Below, in pieces: positions 1-8,342 of a stretch of 64,000 bases of DNA. A model generated the notes under the pieces. It worked only from the letters and a program-made list of their open reading frames with translations. It ran no database searches and was not told the origin of the DNA. Numbering within the stretch: position 1 is the stretch's first letter; each line of letters begins with the position of its first letter. A program made the position numbers and the translations under genes. The DNA comes from Granulosicoccus sp947495035. GTDB lineage: Bacteria; Pseudomonadota; Gammaproteobacteria; Granulosicoccales; Granulosicoccaceae. The stretch lies in assembly GCF_050589605.1 (NCBI RefSeq), contig NZ_JBNGOO010000008.1; one strand, 5' to 3'.

Positions 1-2
1 CG

Positions 3-1547
3 GGTCTGATGCGTTGGGTCACCACGACCAACCACAAGGATATCGGTTCGCTCTACCTGTGGTTCTCACTGCTGATGTTCTTCATCGGCGGTGCCATGGC
101 TCTGGTCATCCGTGCGGAACTGTTCCAGCCGGGCATCCAGATCGTGGATCCGATGTTCTTCAATTCCATGACCACCTTGCACGCCATCGTCATGATCTTC
201 GGTGTGGTCATGCCTGCATTCGTCGGCCTGGCCAACTGGATGATTCCGATGATGATCGGTGCACCCGACATGGCGCTGCCACGTCTGAACAACTGGTCCT
301 TCTGGATCATGCCGTTCGCCTTCATCATCATGCTCTCCACGCTGTTCATGGACAGTGGTGGTCCTGCAGGTGGCTGGACGCTGTACCCGCCGCTGGTCCT
401 GCAGATGGGTGACAGTTTTGCCTTCGTGATCTTTGCCATCCATTTCATGGGTATCTCCTCGGTCATGGGCTCCATCAATATCGTGGCCACCATCTTCAAC
501 ATGCGTGCACCTGGCATGACATTCATGAAGATGCCCATGTTCGTCTGGACCTGGTTGATAACGGCCTATCTGCTGATTGCCACCATTCCGGTCTTTGCCG
601 GTGCGGTTACCATGCTGCTGACCGATCGCTACTTCGGTACCAGCTTCTTCAGCGCTGCAGGCGGTGGTGATCCGGTCATGTTCCAGCACATCTTCTGGTT
701 CTTCGGTCATCCGGAGGTGTACATCCTGATCCTGCCGGCTTTCGGTATCGTGTCTTCCATCATCCCGACCTTTGCGCGCAAGCCATTGTTCGGTTATGAC
801 TCCATGGTGTACGCAACCGCTTCCATCGCCTTCCTGTCGTTCATCGTCTGGGCTCACCACATGTTCACCACCGGTATGCCGCTGGCAGGTGAGCTGTTCT
901 TCATGTTCTCGACGATGATGATTTCGGTGCCCACCGGGGTCAAGGTGTTCAACTGGGTCGCTACCATGTGGCGCGGTGCCATGACCTTTGAAACACCGAT
1001 GCTGTTTGCCATCGGCTTTGTGATCATGTTCACCATCGGTGGCCTGTCCGGGCTGATGCTGGCGATCACGCCGGCCGATATCCAGTATCACGACACGTAC
1101 TTCGTGGTCGCGCACTTCCACTACGTTCTGGTCCCGGGTGCGATCTACTCACTCATGGCTGCAACCTACTACTGGCTGCCGAAGTGGACCGGCAACATGT
1201 ATGACGAAAAGCTGGGCAAGATGCACTTCTGGATCTCCACCATCTTCGTCAACGTGCTGTTCTTCCCCATGCACTTCGTTGGTCTGGCGGGCATGCCGCG
1301 ACGTATTCCGGACTACAGTCTGCAGTTCGCGGACTGGAACATGATCGCAACCATCGGTGCGTTCGGTTTCGGTTTCAGTCAGCTGATGTTTGTCTACATC
1401 ATCGTCAAGTGTGTGAAAGGTGGCGAGAAGGCGACGGATGAAGTCTGGGAAGGTGCTCGTGGTCTGGAATGGACCGTGGCCTCACCAGCTCCTTATCACA
1501 CCTTCGAAACTGCACCGGTCATCAATCCGGACACGGTTACGCGATAA
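3..1547 (+). CDS. ctaD: Cytochrome c oxidase subunit I (aa3 type), 5' end outside window
   Basis: This is the catalytic subunit of the heme-copper terminal oxidase in the cytoplasmic membrane, reducing oxygen to water while pumping protons. The visible protein starts inside the conserved N-terminal motif (MRWVTTTNHKDIGSLYLWFS). The frame is open to the window edge and family members have some 15-25 more residues, so the Met at base 9 is internal. The heme and copper ligands are present: the HPEVYI motif near residue 234 (His-Tyr crosslink site), the His pair at about 283-284, and HDTYFVVAHFHYV near 363-374 with both heme-axial histidines. About 12 membrane segments are visible. It heads an oxidase cluster with ctaG and coxC; subunit II would lie to the left of the window. 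Confidence 0.97.
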   Translation, partial: GLMRWVTTTNHKDIGSLYLWFSLLMFFIGGAMALVIRAELFQPGIQIVDPMFFNSMTTLHAIVMIFGVVMPAFVGLANWMIPMMIGAPDMALPRLNNWSFWIMPFAFIIMLSTLFMDSGGPAGGWTLYPPLVLQMGDSFAFVIFAIHFMGISSVMGSINIVATIFNMRAPGMTFMKMPMFVWTWLITAYLLIATIPVFAGAVTMLLTDRYFGTSFFSAAGGGDPVMFQHIFWFFGHPEVYILILPAFGIVSSIIPTFARKPLFGYDSMVYATASIAFLSFIVWAHHMFTTGMPLAGELFFMFSTMMISVPTGVKVFNWVATMWRGAMTFETPMLFAIGFVIMFTIGGLSGLMLAITPADIQYHDTYFVVAHFHYVLVPGAIYSLMAATYYWLPKWTGNMYDEKLGKMHFWISTIFVNVLFFPMHFVGLAGMPRRIPDYSLQFADWNMIATIGAFGFGFSQLMFVYIIVKCVKGGEKATDEVWEGARGLEWTVASPAPYHTFETAPVINPDTVTR

Positions 1548-1563
1548 GACGTGAGTCGGAAAC

Positions 1564-1743
1564 ATGCGGACAACTCACATCATGAGTGAAGGGCAAGCAC
1601 CTCAGTCGAAAACCCGGGAGCAGGACGCGGCTCCCGGTTTCTTCCGACGCTATCGCCTGCCGCTGTTTCTGGCCGCAGTCGCCCTGTGTCTCTATGCCGG
1701 CAGCATCATCTATATCCTGTATTTCCGGGGGCAAGTGGCATGA
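1564..1743 (+). CDS. Small single-span membrane protein between ctaD and ctaG
   Basis: A 59-codon frame fills the gap between ctaD and ctaG. It has a polar N-terminus and one hydrophobic helix (LPLFLAAVALCLYAGSIIYI) ending in a short basic tail. A second in-frame ATG at 1582 (MSEGQAPQSK) would give 53 residues. Neither start has a strong ribosome binding site, although GGA lies just before 1564. The stop overlaps the ctaG start (ATGA at 1740-1743), which argues for real, coupled translation. Many gammaproteobacterial cox operons carry such a small protein at this place, and a role in oxidase assembly or stability is inferred from position only. Confidence 0.7.
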   Translation: MRTTHIMSEGQAPQSKTREQDAAPGFFRRYRLPLFLAAVALCLYAGSIIYILYFRGQVA

Positions 1744-2309
1744 GCGAGGGTACTGGCGAGCAGGTGGCAGAGGTACGCGAGCAACGCTCACATGGCCTGG
1801 TGGCGGGCAAGATGCTGTTGCTGGCTTGCGCCATGTTCGGCTTTGGTTATCTGATGGTGCCGTTGTACGACATCATCTGTGATATCACCGGGCTCAACGG
1901 CAAGACCGGGCGAGTCAGTGTCAGTGAAGTGGCAGAAGCTCCGACGGTTGCCGAGGAGCGCGAAATCATTGTCGAATTCACTGCCAGCATCAACCAGAGT
2001 GGCTCGTGGATCTTTCGGCCGGATGTCCAGACCATGACCGTGAAGCCCGGCACGCTGTATCACGCCAGTTACTATGCAGAGAATCTGTCGAATACGCCGG
2101 TAGTTGCCCAGGCGACACCCAGCGTGACGCCGTTTGCGGCAGCGAAGTACTTCAACAAGACGGAATGCTTCTGTTTCACCCGGCAGGCGTTCGAGGCGAA
2201 GGGCTCGATGCACATGCCACTGACCTTCATCATCGACCCTGACATTCCCGTCAATGTCGATCGAGTGACATTGTCGTACACGTTCTTCCGTTCGCCAGAA
2301 CAAAGCTGA
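1740..2309 (+). CDS. ctaG: Cytochrome c oxidase assembly protein CtaG (Cox11)
   Basis: Cox11/CtaG is a membrane-anchored copper chaperone that delivers copper to the CuB site of subunit I on the periplasmic side. The 189-residue protein has one N-terminal membrane helix (LLLACAMFGFGYLMVPLYDIICDITGL) followed by a periplasmic beta domain. The copper-binding CFCF motif is intact within KTECFCFTRQ near residue 142. The ATG at 1740 overlaps the stop of the preceding small gene by four bases. A longer frame from 1686 exists but would overlap that gene in another frame and lacks support. Length and order (ctaD, small protein, ctaG, coxC) match the family. Confidence 0.95.
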   Translation: MSEGTGEQVAEVREQRSHGLVAGKMLLLACAMFGFGYLMVPLYDIICDITGLNGKTGRVSVSEVAEAPTVAEEREIIVEFTASINQSGSWIFRPDVQTMTVKPGTLYHASYYAENLSNTPVVAQATPSVTPFAAAKYFNKTECFCFTRQAFEAKGSMHMPLTFIIDPDIPVNVDRVTLSYTFFRSPEQS

Positions 2310-2363
2310 TTTTTCGTATTCAATGACTATCCGGGCGCCAGCGCGCTCGCAAAGGATCAAGAC

Positions 2364-3236
2364 ATGAGTGGTGCCACAACAGCCTATTACGTCCCTCATT
2401 CAGCACGCTGGCCAATCGTCGGGTCCATCGGGCTGTTCATCTTCTTCTATGGATTCGCATCCTGGTTGAATGACGCACCGCTTGGCAGGGAGATGTTCTT
2501 CCTTGGCGTGGGTGTCATGGTGTTCATGATGTTCGGCTGGTTCGGACAAGTGGCCAAGGAAAGTGAATCCGGTGCCTACAACTCGCAGGTCGATTCATCC
2601 TTCCGGCTGTCGATGATGTGGTTCATCTTCTCCGAAGTCATGTTCTTCGCAGCCTTCTTCGGGGCGTTGTTCTATGCACGTACCTTCTCCGGTCCCTGGA
2701 TTGGCGGTATCGGCGGCGGTGGCGCCGATGTGACCAATGCCTTGCTGTATCAAGGATACGATTACGTCTGGCCCACAAACGGTCCGGGAGATATCGGCGG
2801 CAATTTCCAGCAGATGGGCTGGTTCGGACTGCCACTGATCAATACTCTGCTGCTGCTGACCAGTGGTGTCACCTGTACCTTCGCCCACCACGCCATCCGG
2901 GCAGGTCATCGCAAGCCTTTCATTCTCTGGTTGCTGGCCACGGTCACACTGGGCTTCATCTTCGTCTTTCTGCAGGCTGAAGAATACATGCATGCCTATT
3001 CGGCGATGAACCTGACCATGAACAGTGGCATCTACGGTTCCACGTTCTACCTGCTGACAGGATTCCACGGTTTCCACGTCACCATGGGAGCCATCATCCT
3101 GCTGGTGGTCATGATTCGCGCCATCCGCAACCACTTCAGCGCCGAGAATCACTTTGCCTTCGAAGCCGCTGCCTGGTACTGGCACTTCGTGGACGTAGTC
3201 TGGTTGGGACTGTTCATCTTCGTCTATCTGGTCTGA
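2364..3236 (+). CDS. coxC: Cytochrome c oxidase subunit III
   Basis: Subunit III of the aa3 oxidase is a seven-helix membrane protein that stabilises the core and the proton-uptake path. The 290 residues include the family sequences WFIFSEVMFFAAFFGALFYAR, LLLTSGVTCTFAHHAIR, and the C-terminal WYWHFVDVVWLGLFIFVYLV. An insertion near residues 110-150 (IGGIGGGGADVTNALLYQGYDY and on) is typical of the gammaproteobacterial form. It is the last gene before a strong intrinsic terminator at 3331-3359, so the structural-subunit transcript probably ends here. Confidence 0.96.
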   Translation: MSGATTAYYVPHSARWPIVGSIGLFIFFYGFASWLNDAPLGREMFFLGVGVMVFMMFGWFGQVAKESESGAYNSQVDSSFRLSMMWFIFSEVMFFAAFFGALFYARTFSGPWIGGIGGGGADVTNALLYQGYDYVWPTNGPGDIGGNFQQMGWFGLPLINTLLLLTSGVTCTFAHHAIRAGHRKPFILWLLATVTLGFIFVFLQAEEYMHAYSAMNLTMNSGIYGSTFYLLTGFHGFHVTMGAIILLVVMIRAIRNHFSAENHFAFEAAAWYWHFVDVVWLGLFIFVYLV

Positions 3237-3330
3237 TCGGGATTCGATCGGTCCGACAGCTTCTTCCTGAACCTTGACGAGCGCTGGAAACGTCAGGTCG
3301 GGCAGGGCAGCAGGGCGCGAAGCAGTCGAG

Positions 3331-3359
3331 AAAGGGCGAGATGATTCTCGCCCTTTTTT
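3331..3359 (+). terminator. Rho-independent terminator after coxC
   Basis: The sequence AGGGCGAG-ATGATT-CTCGCCCT forms an eight-base-pair GC-rich stem with a six-base loop, followed directly by a run of seven T. It stands 95 bases after coxC, between that gene and the convergent DUF2909 gene. The T-run is on the + strand, so it mainly serves the oxidase transcript. Confidence 0.9.
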
Positions 3360-3421
3360 ATTGGGCAATGCGTAATCGGTGTAAGGAACGGGGCAGAGCA
3401 GGGGAGCTTGTACCGGAGTTG

Positions 3422-3751
3422 TCAGGAGCCTTCTTCGACGCGTCGTCTGCCACCACTGCCGAAGATCGATGTTTCCGGGGTTGCCGTCGTATCCGGTGGG
3501 TCGAGCGTCTCATCACGGCTCACCGAGGGCGACTGGCCTGACATGGGGTCCGGGTTCATTTCCAGTATCCCGGTGGCTCCGGCAATCAGCACGATGATGA
3601 TGGCGATGACGGACAGGCCTATGCGCAGGGTCAGAGCATTGACCGTCCGGCTGGACTGGCCCTTGTCCTTGACCAGAAAGTACAGTCCGCTGAACAGGCT
3701 GATGATGACAAAGCACAACAGCAGAATGACGACAAATTTAACGAGTAGCAT
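3422..3751 (-). CDS. DUF2909-type twin-transmembrane protein
   Basis: This small membrane protein has two helices (residues about 3-25 and 44-66) joined by a short loop with the conserved run LVKDKGQSSRTVNALTLRIG, the hallmark of the DUF2909 family found in proteobacterial oxidase clusters. The family is usually about 65-75 residues. This copy has a 40-residue polar, Pro/Ser/Thr-rich tail after the second helix (residues about 67-109), so it is longer than usual. The ATG at 3751 is preferred to the in-frame TTG at 3754. It lies on the opposite strand to its neighbours with its start only 11 bases from that of surf1. The function is unknown; association with oxidase assembly is inferred from context. 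Confidence 0.8.
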   Translation of the reverse strand: MLLVKFVVILLLCFVIISLFSGLYFLVKDKGQSSRTVNALTLRIGLSVIAIIIVLIAGATGILEMNPDPMSGQSPSVSRDETLDPPDTTATPETSIFGSGGRRRVEEGS

Positions 3752-3762
3752 CAAGCAGGACC

Positions 3763-4557
3763 ATGAGATTCTTTGATTACCAGTTTACTCCCAGACTCTG
3801 GGCGGTAGTGCTCTATGCAGCATTGCTGTCCTGCATGCTCTGGTTGGGGAACTGGCAGCTGAATCGGGCGGCCCTGAAGGTATCGATGGCCGAGGCGGCG
3901 GAGGCTTCTCGCCGTGCACCGGCGATTCCGCTGACGAACATCGAGGACATCGAGGCGGCGGCAGCATCCTATACACGGGTGTCGATGCAGGGTGAATACG
4001 ATGGAACCCGTCAATTATTGTGGGATAATCGTACGCACAAGGGACAGGCTGGATTCGAGGTTCTGGTGCCACTGCAACTTGAAGGTGGGCAATGGGTACT
4101 GGTCAACCGCGGATGGATCGCACCCGGACCATCGCGAGCGCAACTACCCACTGTCAGTTTGCCGGAGACGGCATCAGAGCGGTCAGTAGCCATCGAAGGC
4201 TTCCTGTCCAGACCTTCCAAGGGTTTTGCCAGTGGCGAAGCACTGCCTGAGGAGGGCGAATGGCCCCAGCTGCTTCAGTATCTGGATTACCAGGCCATCG
4301 AAAAGGTGCTGGGTGTTCCGTTGTTACCTGTGCTGGTCCAGGCACAGACTCTGGCAGAAGACGGTTCCGACCGCACGGTATTGACTGCTCGCCCAGAATG
4401 GCTGATTGCCAACTGGCAACCGTCGGCATCCGGACCGGCAAAACACTATAGTTACGCGTTTCAATGGTTCGCGATGGCGCTGGCACTGACCATCATCTTT
4501 GTCGTGGTCAACACGCGCAAGTCACGAACCGGATCAGATCAGAGAAAACCATCATGA
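3763..4557 (+). CDS. SURF1 family cytochrome oxidase biogenesis protein
   Basis: SURF1 proteins assist heme a insertion into subunit I. The 264-residue protein has the expected two terminal membrane helices (about 13-30 and 237-255) flanking a periplasmic domain with the signature WDNRTHKGQAGFEVLVPL and VNRGWIAPG. AGGA five bases before the ATG serves as ribosome binding site. It overlaps the next gene by four bases (ATGA at 4554), giving a second operon surf1, SCO-like gene, ctaB separate from the structural genes. Confidence 0.93.
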   Translation: MRFFDYQFTPRLWAVVLYAALLSCMLWLGNWQLNRAALKVSMAEAAEASRRAPAIPLTNIEDIEAAAASYTRVSMQGEYDGTRQLLWDNRTHKGQAGFEVLVPLQLEGGQWVLVNRGWIAPGPSRAQLPTVSLPETASERSVAIEGFLSRPSKGFASGEALPEEGEWPQLLQYLDYQAIEKVLGVPLLPVLVQAQTLAEDGSDRTVLTARPEWLIANWQPSASGPAKHYSYAFQWFAMALALTIIFVVVNTRKSRTGSDQRKPS

Positions 4558-5207
4558 GTGAAACCGCCTCGCCCAAGAGCGAATCCGATTATCCCGAGAT
4601 CGATCCGGTCAAACGTCGTGCGTCGCGAATCAAGCTGCTGACCATTCTGGCGGTTTTTGCCGTGCCATTGATTCTGGCGACGATCTACCTGCAGGTGGTG
4701 AGATTGAGCGGCGGTCAGGTGGGCGATACATCGCGCGGGCAACTGATCAAGCCGGCGGTTCCCCTCACCGAATTCAGCCTGCAGGCGTCGGATGAAGTAT
4801 TAGAACTGGAAAGCCTTTACGGTATCTGGACGATGTTGTACATGCCCGAAGGTGAGTGTCTGGATGCATGTAGAATGAGTCTCTACAACATGAGGCAGGT
4901 ACGGCTTGCGCTGAATCAGCGTATGGATCGTGTGCAGAGAGTGGTGTTGGCAGAATCGGCCGAACAACTGGATGAAGCCTTGCAGGCGGAACACCTTGGT
5001 CTGATCGTCGCCACGGGTAGTCCAGCGGAACAGGCCGTTCTGAAGGACCAGGTTCGTGCGGCGGAGTCCGCCATGGAATCCTCGACCGGCGCCATCTATC
5101 TGCTGGATCCGTTCGGCAATGTCATGCTGCGCTTTCCTGCCGATCTGCCTCCGGAATCCATGCTCAAGGATATCAAGCACCTGTTAAAAGTATCGCGCAT
5201 CGGTTAA
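4554..5207 (+). CDS. SCO/thioredoxin-like membrane-anchored oxidase assembly protein
   Basis: A 217-residue protein with an N-terminal cytoplasmic tail, one membrane helix (about residues 25-45, LLTILAVFAVPLILATIYLQV) and a periplasmic domain. The domain holds a CxxxC pair in GECLDACRMSLYNMRQVR, placed as the copper-binding CxxxC of SCO proteins, in a thioredoxin-like context (GIWTMLYMPEGECLDAC). The distal His of true Sco1 is not evident, so this is the SCO-like protein found next to surf1 in Pseudomonas rather than Sco1 itself. Start chosen because its ATG overlaps the surf1 stop; an upstream frame from 4464 is just surf1 read out of phase. Confidence 0.8.
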   Translation: MSETASPKSESDYPEIDPVKRRASRIKLLTILAVFAVPLILATIYLQVVRLSGGQVGDTSRGQLIKPAVPLTEFSLQASDEVLELESLYGIWTMLYMPEGECLDACRMSLYNMRQVRLALNQRMDRVQRVVLAESAEQLDEALQAEHLGLIVATGSPAEQAVLKDQVRAAESAMESSTGAIYLLDPFGNVMLRFPADLPPESMLKDIKHLLKVSRIG

Positions 5208-5233
5208 CCTCAGGCACTTGATATCGCAGCTGA

Positions 5234-6193
5234 ATGCCGCGATCGGCAGTGCAATACACCATGAAAATCTCTACTGACATCAAAGCTTCAGACGGACTGC
5301 TCAGTCATGCTGTTGCGCACTGGCGTGACTACCTCGAGATCACGAAACCCAAGGTCGTGCTCTTGCTGGTATTCACGGCGCTGGTGGGCATGGCGCTGGC
5401 CGTGCCCCTGTGGCTACCCCTGCAGGAAAGCGTTTTCGGGCTGCTTGGTATCGGTCTGGCGTCGGGCTCTGCGGCTGCCATCAATCATGTGATTGACCAG
5501 CGTACCGACGCCATCATGAAGCGCACGGAGAATCGGCCGCTGCCGATGGGAGCGTTGTCCACTCGCCAGTGTCTGGTCTTTGCACTGTTGCTGGGGGTCA
5601 TTGCCATGGCGATTCTGGTGTTTCTGGTCAACCCGCTGACAGCCGTACTCACCTTTTTCTCCCTGATCGGCTACGCCATCATCTATACGGTGTATCTCAA
5701 GCGTGCCACTCCGCAGAATATCGTCATCGGTGGGGCTGCAGGCGCCATGCCGCCGGTACTGGGGTGGGCGGCGGTGACCGGTGAGGTCAGTGCATCGGCC
5801 CTGCTGTTGTTCCTGATTGTCTTCATCTGGACACCACCGCATTTCTGGGCTCTGGCGATTCATCGTCGTGATGACTATGCCAAGGTCGATATACCGATGC
5901 TACCCGTGACACATGGCATCCCGTTCACACGTGTGCAGATCTTTCTCTATACCGTGCTGCTGGTTGTCATCTCGATCTTCCCGTACCTGATTCACATGAG
6001 CGGTCTGTTGTATCTCGGTGGGGCGCTGATTCTGGGTGCCATGTTCCTGTATCACGCCTGGAAGATGTTCGACGACAAGGCTACCAGCCAACCCATCAAG
6101 ACCTTCGTGTTCTCCATCAACTACCTGATGTGGTTGTTCGGCATCATGCTGGTGGATCACTATGTGCCGGTCGTCATGGCGCTGATGTCCTGA
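5234..6193 (+). CDS. ctaB: Protoheme IX farnesyltransferase (heme o synthase)
   Basis: This UbiA-family membrane prenyltransferase adds a farnesyl group to protoheme to make heme o, the precursor of heme a for the oxidase. The Asp-rich motif NHVIDQRTDAIMKRTENRPLP (NxxxDxxxD) near residue 85 and the second polar motif (FIWTPPHFWALAIHRRDDYAKVDIPMLP) are intact, with about nine membrane helices. The ATG at 5261 (MKISTDIK) is an equally plausible start; neither has a clear ribosome binding site. The gene for heme a synthase (ctaA), which normally sits just upstream, is not here. Confidence 0.95.
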   Translation: MPRSAVQYTMKISTDIKASDGLLSHAVAHWRDYLEITKPKVVLLLVFTALVGMALAVPLWLPLQESVFGLLGIGLASGSAAAINHVIDQRTDAIMKRTENRPLPMGALSTRQCLVFALLLGVIAMAILVFLVNPLTAVLTFFSLIGYAIIYTVYLKRATPQNIVIGGAAGAMPPVLGWAAVTGEVSASALLLFLIVFIWTPPHFWALAIHRRDDYAKVDIPMLPVTHGIPFTRVQIFLYTVLLVVISIFPYLIHMSGLLYLGGALILGAMFLYHAWKMFDDKATSQPIKTFVFSINYLMWLFGIMLVDHYVPVVMALMS

Positions 6194-6266
6194 TCCGTTG
6201 TCGTGACCTGAATTCGATGGTCAGGGATCTCGAATAGTCCGGGAAAGCCGCTATATTGCGCGGCAT

Positions 6267-6285
6267 GATTCGTGATTCACGAATC
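6267..6285. promoter_or_regulatory. 19-bp perfect palindrome upstream of the antiporter gene
   Basis: GATTCGTG-ATT-CACGAATC is an exact inverted repeat with a three-base spacer in the non-coding stretch before the Na+/Ca2+ exchanger. A TATATT just upstream (about 6252) could be a -10 box, which would put the palindrome around the transcript start as an operator. The binding protein is unknown. Confidence 0.4.
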
Positions 6286-6457
6286 GTTCAGCAGGAAAGC
6301 ACGACTGTTCAGTGCTTGCCGAGTGGCCGACACTATGTATGGATGAGCCGCCTGCTGGAAACATTCCTGCACGCTCAGCGGGAGATGGATCGACACCGCA
6401 GTGCAGGTTCGCGGCTGGTTGTCCATCACACGTACATCAATGGATCCCTAATTCGTC

Positions 6458-7396
6458 ATGTTTCTGTTCCTGCTGGCCATTGCTTGTGGCTGTCTCGGCC
6501 TGTATTTCGGTGGAGATCTCCTTTTGAAGGGTGCCACGGTTGTTGGCCGTTTACTGGGTTGGTCTGCCGCCGTCATCGGCTTCGTCCTGATATCACTGGG
6601 GACCAGTGCGCCAGAGCTGTTCGTGAGCGCTGGAGCGGCCTTGCAAGGCTACGGCGACGTGGCGGCGGGCAATGTGGTCGGCTCGAACATCGTCAACATC
6701 GCCATTGTTCTGGGCCTGGGCGCGCTGATCATGCCGTTGGCCATCAATCGTGCCATCCGGGTGCACCAGTTGCCCTTGATGCTCGGACTGACGGTGATGG
6801 GGTTCGGGTTTCTGGTGGATGGACATCTGGGGCGAATAGCGGGCGCATTTCTGCTGTCTGGCGCCGTCGGTAGTGTCTGGTGGGTCATGCGCGTGGACGG
6901 TGTGCCCGACCTGGAAGAGGCCCTGGGCGAGGAAGTCCGGCAGGCCGAGCCGCACAGCATCTGGCCGAGTCTGTTCTTCATCACTGCCGGGGTCTTGCTG
7001 CTGCTGCTCGGAGCGCAGAGTCTGATCTGGGGAGGGGTGGGGCTGGCCACGTATTTCGGTGTGCCGGATGCCGTTGTTGCGCTGACGGTAACCTCGATTG
7101 GTACCGGTCTGCCGGAGATCACGGCCACCGTGATGGCCGTCATTCGCCGCGACACGGACATGGCCGTGGGGAATGTCGTGGGCTCCAACATGCTGAATAT
7201 CGGCCTGGTTCTGGGTTTCAGCGGCCTGGTGTCACCGATCAACAGCCGTGGTGTCGACATGCTGCCACTGAGTATCATGCTGCTTCTGTCTTTCCTGGTT
7301 CTGCTGCTGGCCTGGCGTCCCGGGCATGTGGGTCGATGGGTCGGAGGCAGTCTGCTGGCGGCGTTTGCTGCCTATACGGTTCTGCTGGTTCAATGA
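6458..7396 (+). CDS. Calcium/sodium antiporter (CaCA family, YrbG-like)
   Basis: An inner-membrane exchanger of about ten helices with the two inverted alpha repeats of the CaCA family. The first repeat reads SLGTSAPELFVSAGAALQG with NVVGSNIVNIAIVLG; the second reads SIGTGLPEITATVMAVI with NVVGSNMLNIGLVLG. Both carry the acidic residue of the GxxxPE ion-binding motif. Length (312 residues) fits E. coli YrbG. It precedes an nhaR-like regulator by 31 bases in the same direction, suggesting co-transcription and a role in sodium or calcium homeostasis. The 264 bases before it hold the palindrome at 6267 and no convincing gene. Confidence 0.9.
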   Translation: MFLFLLAIACGCLGLYFGGDLLLKGATVVGRLLGWSAAVIGFVLISLGTSAPELFVSAGAALQGYGDVAAGNVVGSNIVNIAIVLGLGALIMPLAINRAIRVHQLPLMLGLTVMGFGFLVDGHLGRIAGAFLLSGAVGSVWWVMRVDGVPDLEEALGEEVRQAEPHSIWPSLFFITAGVLLLLLGAQSLIWGGVGLATYFGVPDAVVALTVTSIGTGLPEITATVMAVIRRDTDMAVGNVVGSNMLNIGLVLGFSGLVSPINSRGVDMLPLSIMLLLSFLVLLLAWRPGHVGRWVGGSLLAAFAAYTVLLVQ

Positions 7397-7427
7397 CGTT
7401 CATTCCGGTTACCTGGAGAGTTCATGC

Positions 7428-8342
7428 ATGCGACACCTGAACTACAACCATCTGCTGTACTTTCACACCGTTGCGCGTGAAGGCAGTGTGGCGAAGGCCG
7501 CAAAGGTGTTGCATCTGACCCCGCAGACCGTCAGTGGTCAGATCAAGTTACTCGAGGAGGCCATCGGAGAGCCATTGTTTCTGCGCGTCGGGAGAGGCCT
7601 GACGCTGTCTGAGACGGGGCGAGTCGTGCAAACCTACGCCGACGAGATCTTCTCGGTCGGAACGGCTCTGGCGCAGCGTCTGCAATCAACAGGGGAAGAA
7701 ACCCCTCGCTCACTGCGTGTCGGCATCGTCGATTCCTTTCCCAAGCTGGTTGCCTGCCGTTTGCTGGGTGTGACACTGGGCGGCGATGAGCCGGTTCGGT
7801 TGTCCTGCTCGGAGGGCAAGCTGGAGTCCTTGCTGGCTGATCTGTCAGTTCACAAGCTGGACCTGATTCTGTCGGACAGGCCTGTTCCCACCGGGCTGAA
7901 CGTGCGCGCCTACAATCATGCCCTGGGGTCGAGCAATCTGGCCTTTTTTGCACCGAATGAATGGGCACCGCGCTTGTCGAGCGGTTTTCCGCAGTCCCTG
8001 GCCGATGTCCCGGTATTGCTGCCGGATGCATCCAGCGCCCTGCGCCGCAGTCTGGATCACTGGTTCGATGAAATCGAGATCGTGCCCCGCGTGGTTGCCG
8101 AGTTCGATGACAGCGCGCTGATGAAGACATTCGGAGAGGCGGGTCAAGGTGTCTTTCCGGCCCCCGGTGTGGTGGCGTCCGATATTGCCGGTAGCTGTCA
8201 TGCGAGTCCCATCGGCTACATCGATGAAGTGGTGGAGACCTTCATTGCCATCTCTCCGCAGCGTCGCCTGCGGCACCCTCTGGTGTTGCGTATTGCTGAC
8301 CATGCGCGCGAAGTATTGGCCTCCCTGACTCGTACGACATGA
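7428..8342 (+). CDS. nhaR: LysR-family regulator NhaR
   Basis: A 304-residue LysR-type regulator. The N-terminus (MRHLNYNHLLYFHTVAREGSV, then AAKVLHLTPQTVSGQIKLLEE) is diagnostic of NhaR, the sodium-responsive activator of nhaA in E. coli. The effector domain keeps NhaR-like segments such as LSVHKLDLILSDRPVP and VVAEFDDSALMKTFGEAGQGVF. GGAGAG eight bases before the ATG at 7428 fixes the start; the longer open frame from 7326 is unsupported. Here it follows a CaCA antiporter rather than nhaA, so its target may include that gene. Confidence 0.9.
   Translation: MRHLNYNHLLYFHTVAREGSVAKAAKVLHLTPQTVSGQIKLLEEAIGEPLFLRVGRGLTLSETGRVVQTYADEIFSVGTALAQRLQSTGEETPRSLRVGIVDSFPKLVACRLLGVTLGGDEPVRLSCSEGKLESLLADLSVHKLDLILSDRPVPTGLNVRAYNHALGSSNLAFFAPNEWAPRLSSGFPQSLADVPVLLPDASSALRRSLDHWFDEIEIVPRVVAEFDDSALMKTFGEAGQGVFPAPGVVASDIAGSCHASPIGYIDEVVETFIAISPQRRLRHPLVLRIADHAREVLASLTRTT

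Noticed and set aside
66..1121. Long minus-strand frame opposite ctaD
   Set aside because: It is rich in His, Asp, Gln and Arg with no domain, the usual mirror of a GC-rich membrane-protein gene on the other strand.
6256..6873. 205-codon + strand frame before the Na+/Ca2+ exchanger
   Set aside because: It runs into the exchanger in another frame, and its sequence is low in hydrophobic and ordered segments; no family recognised.
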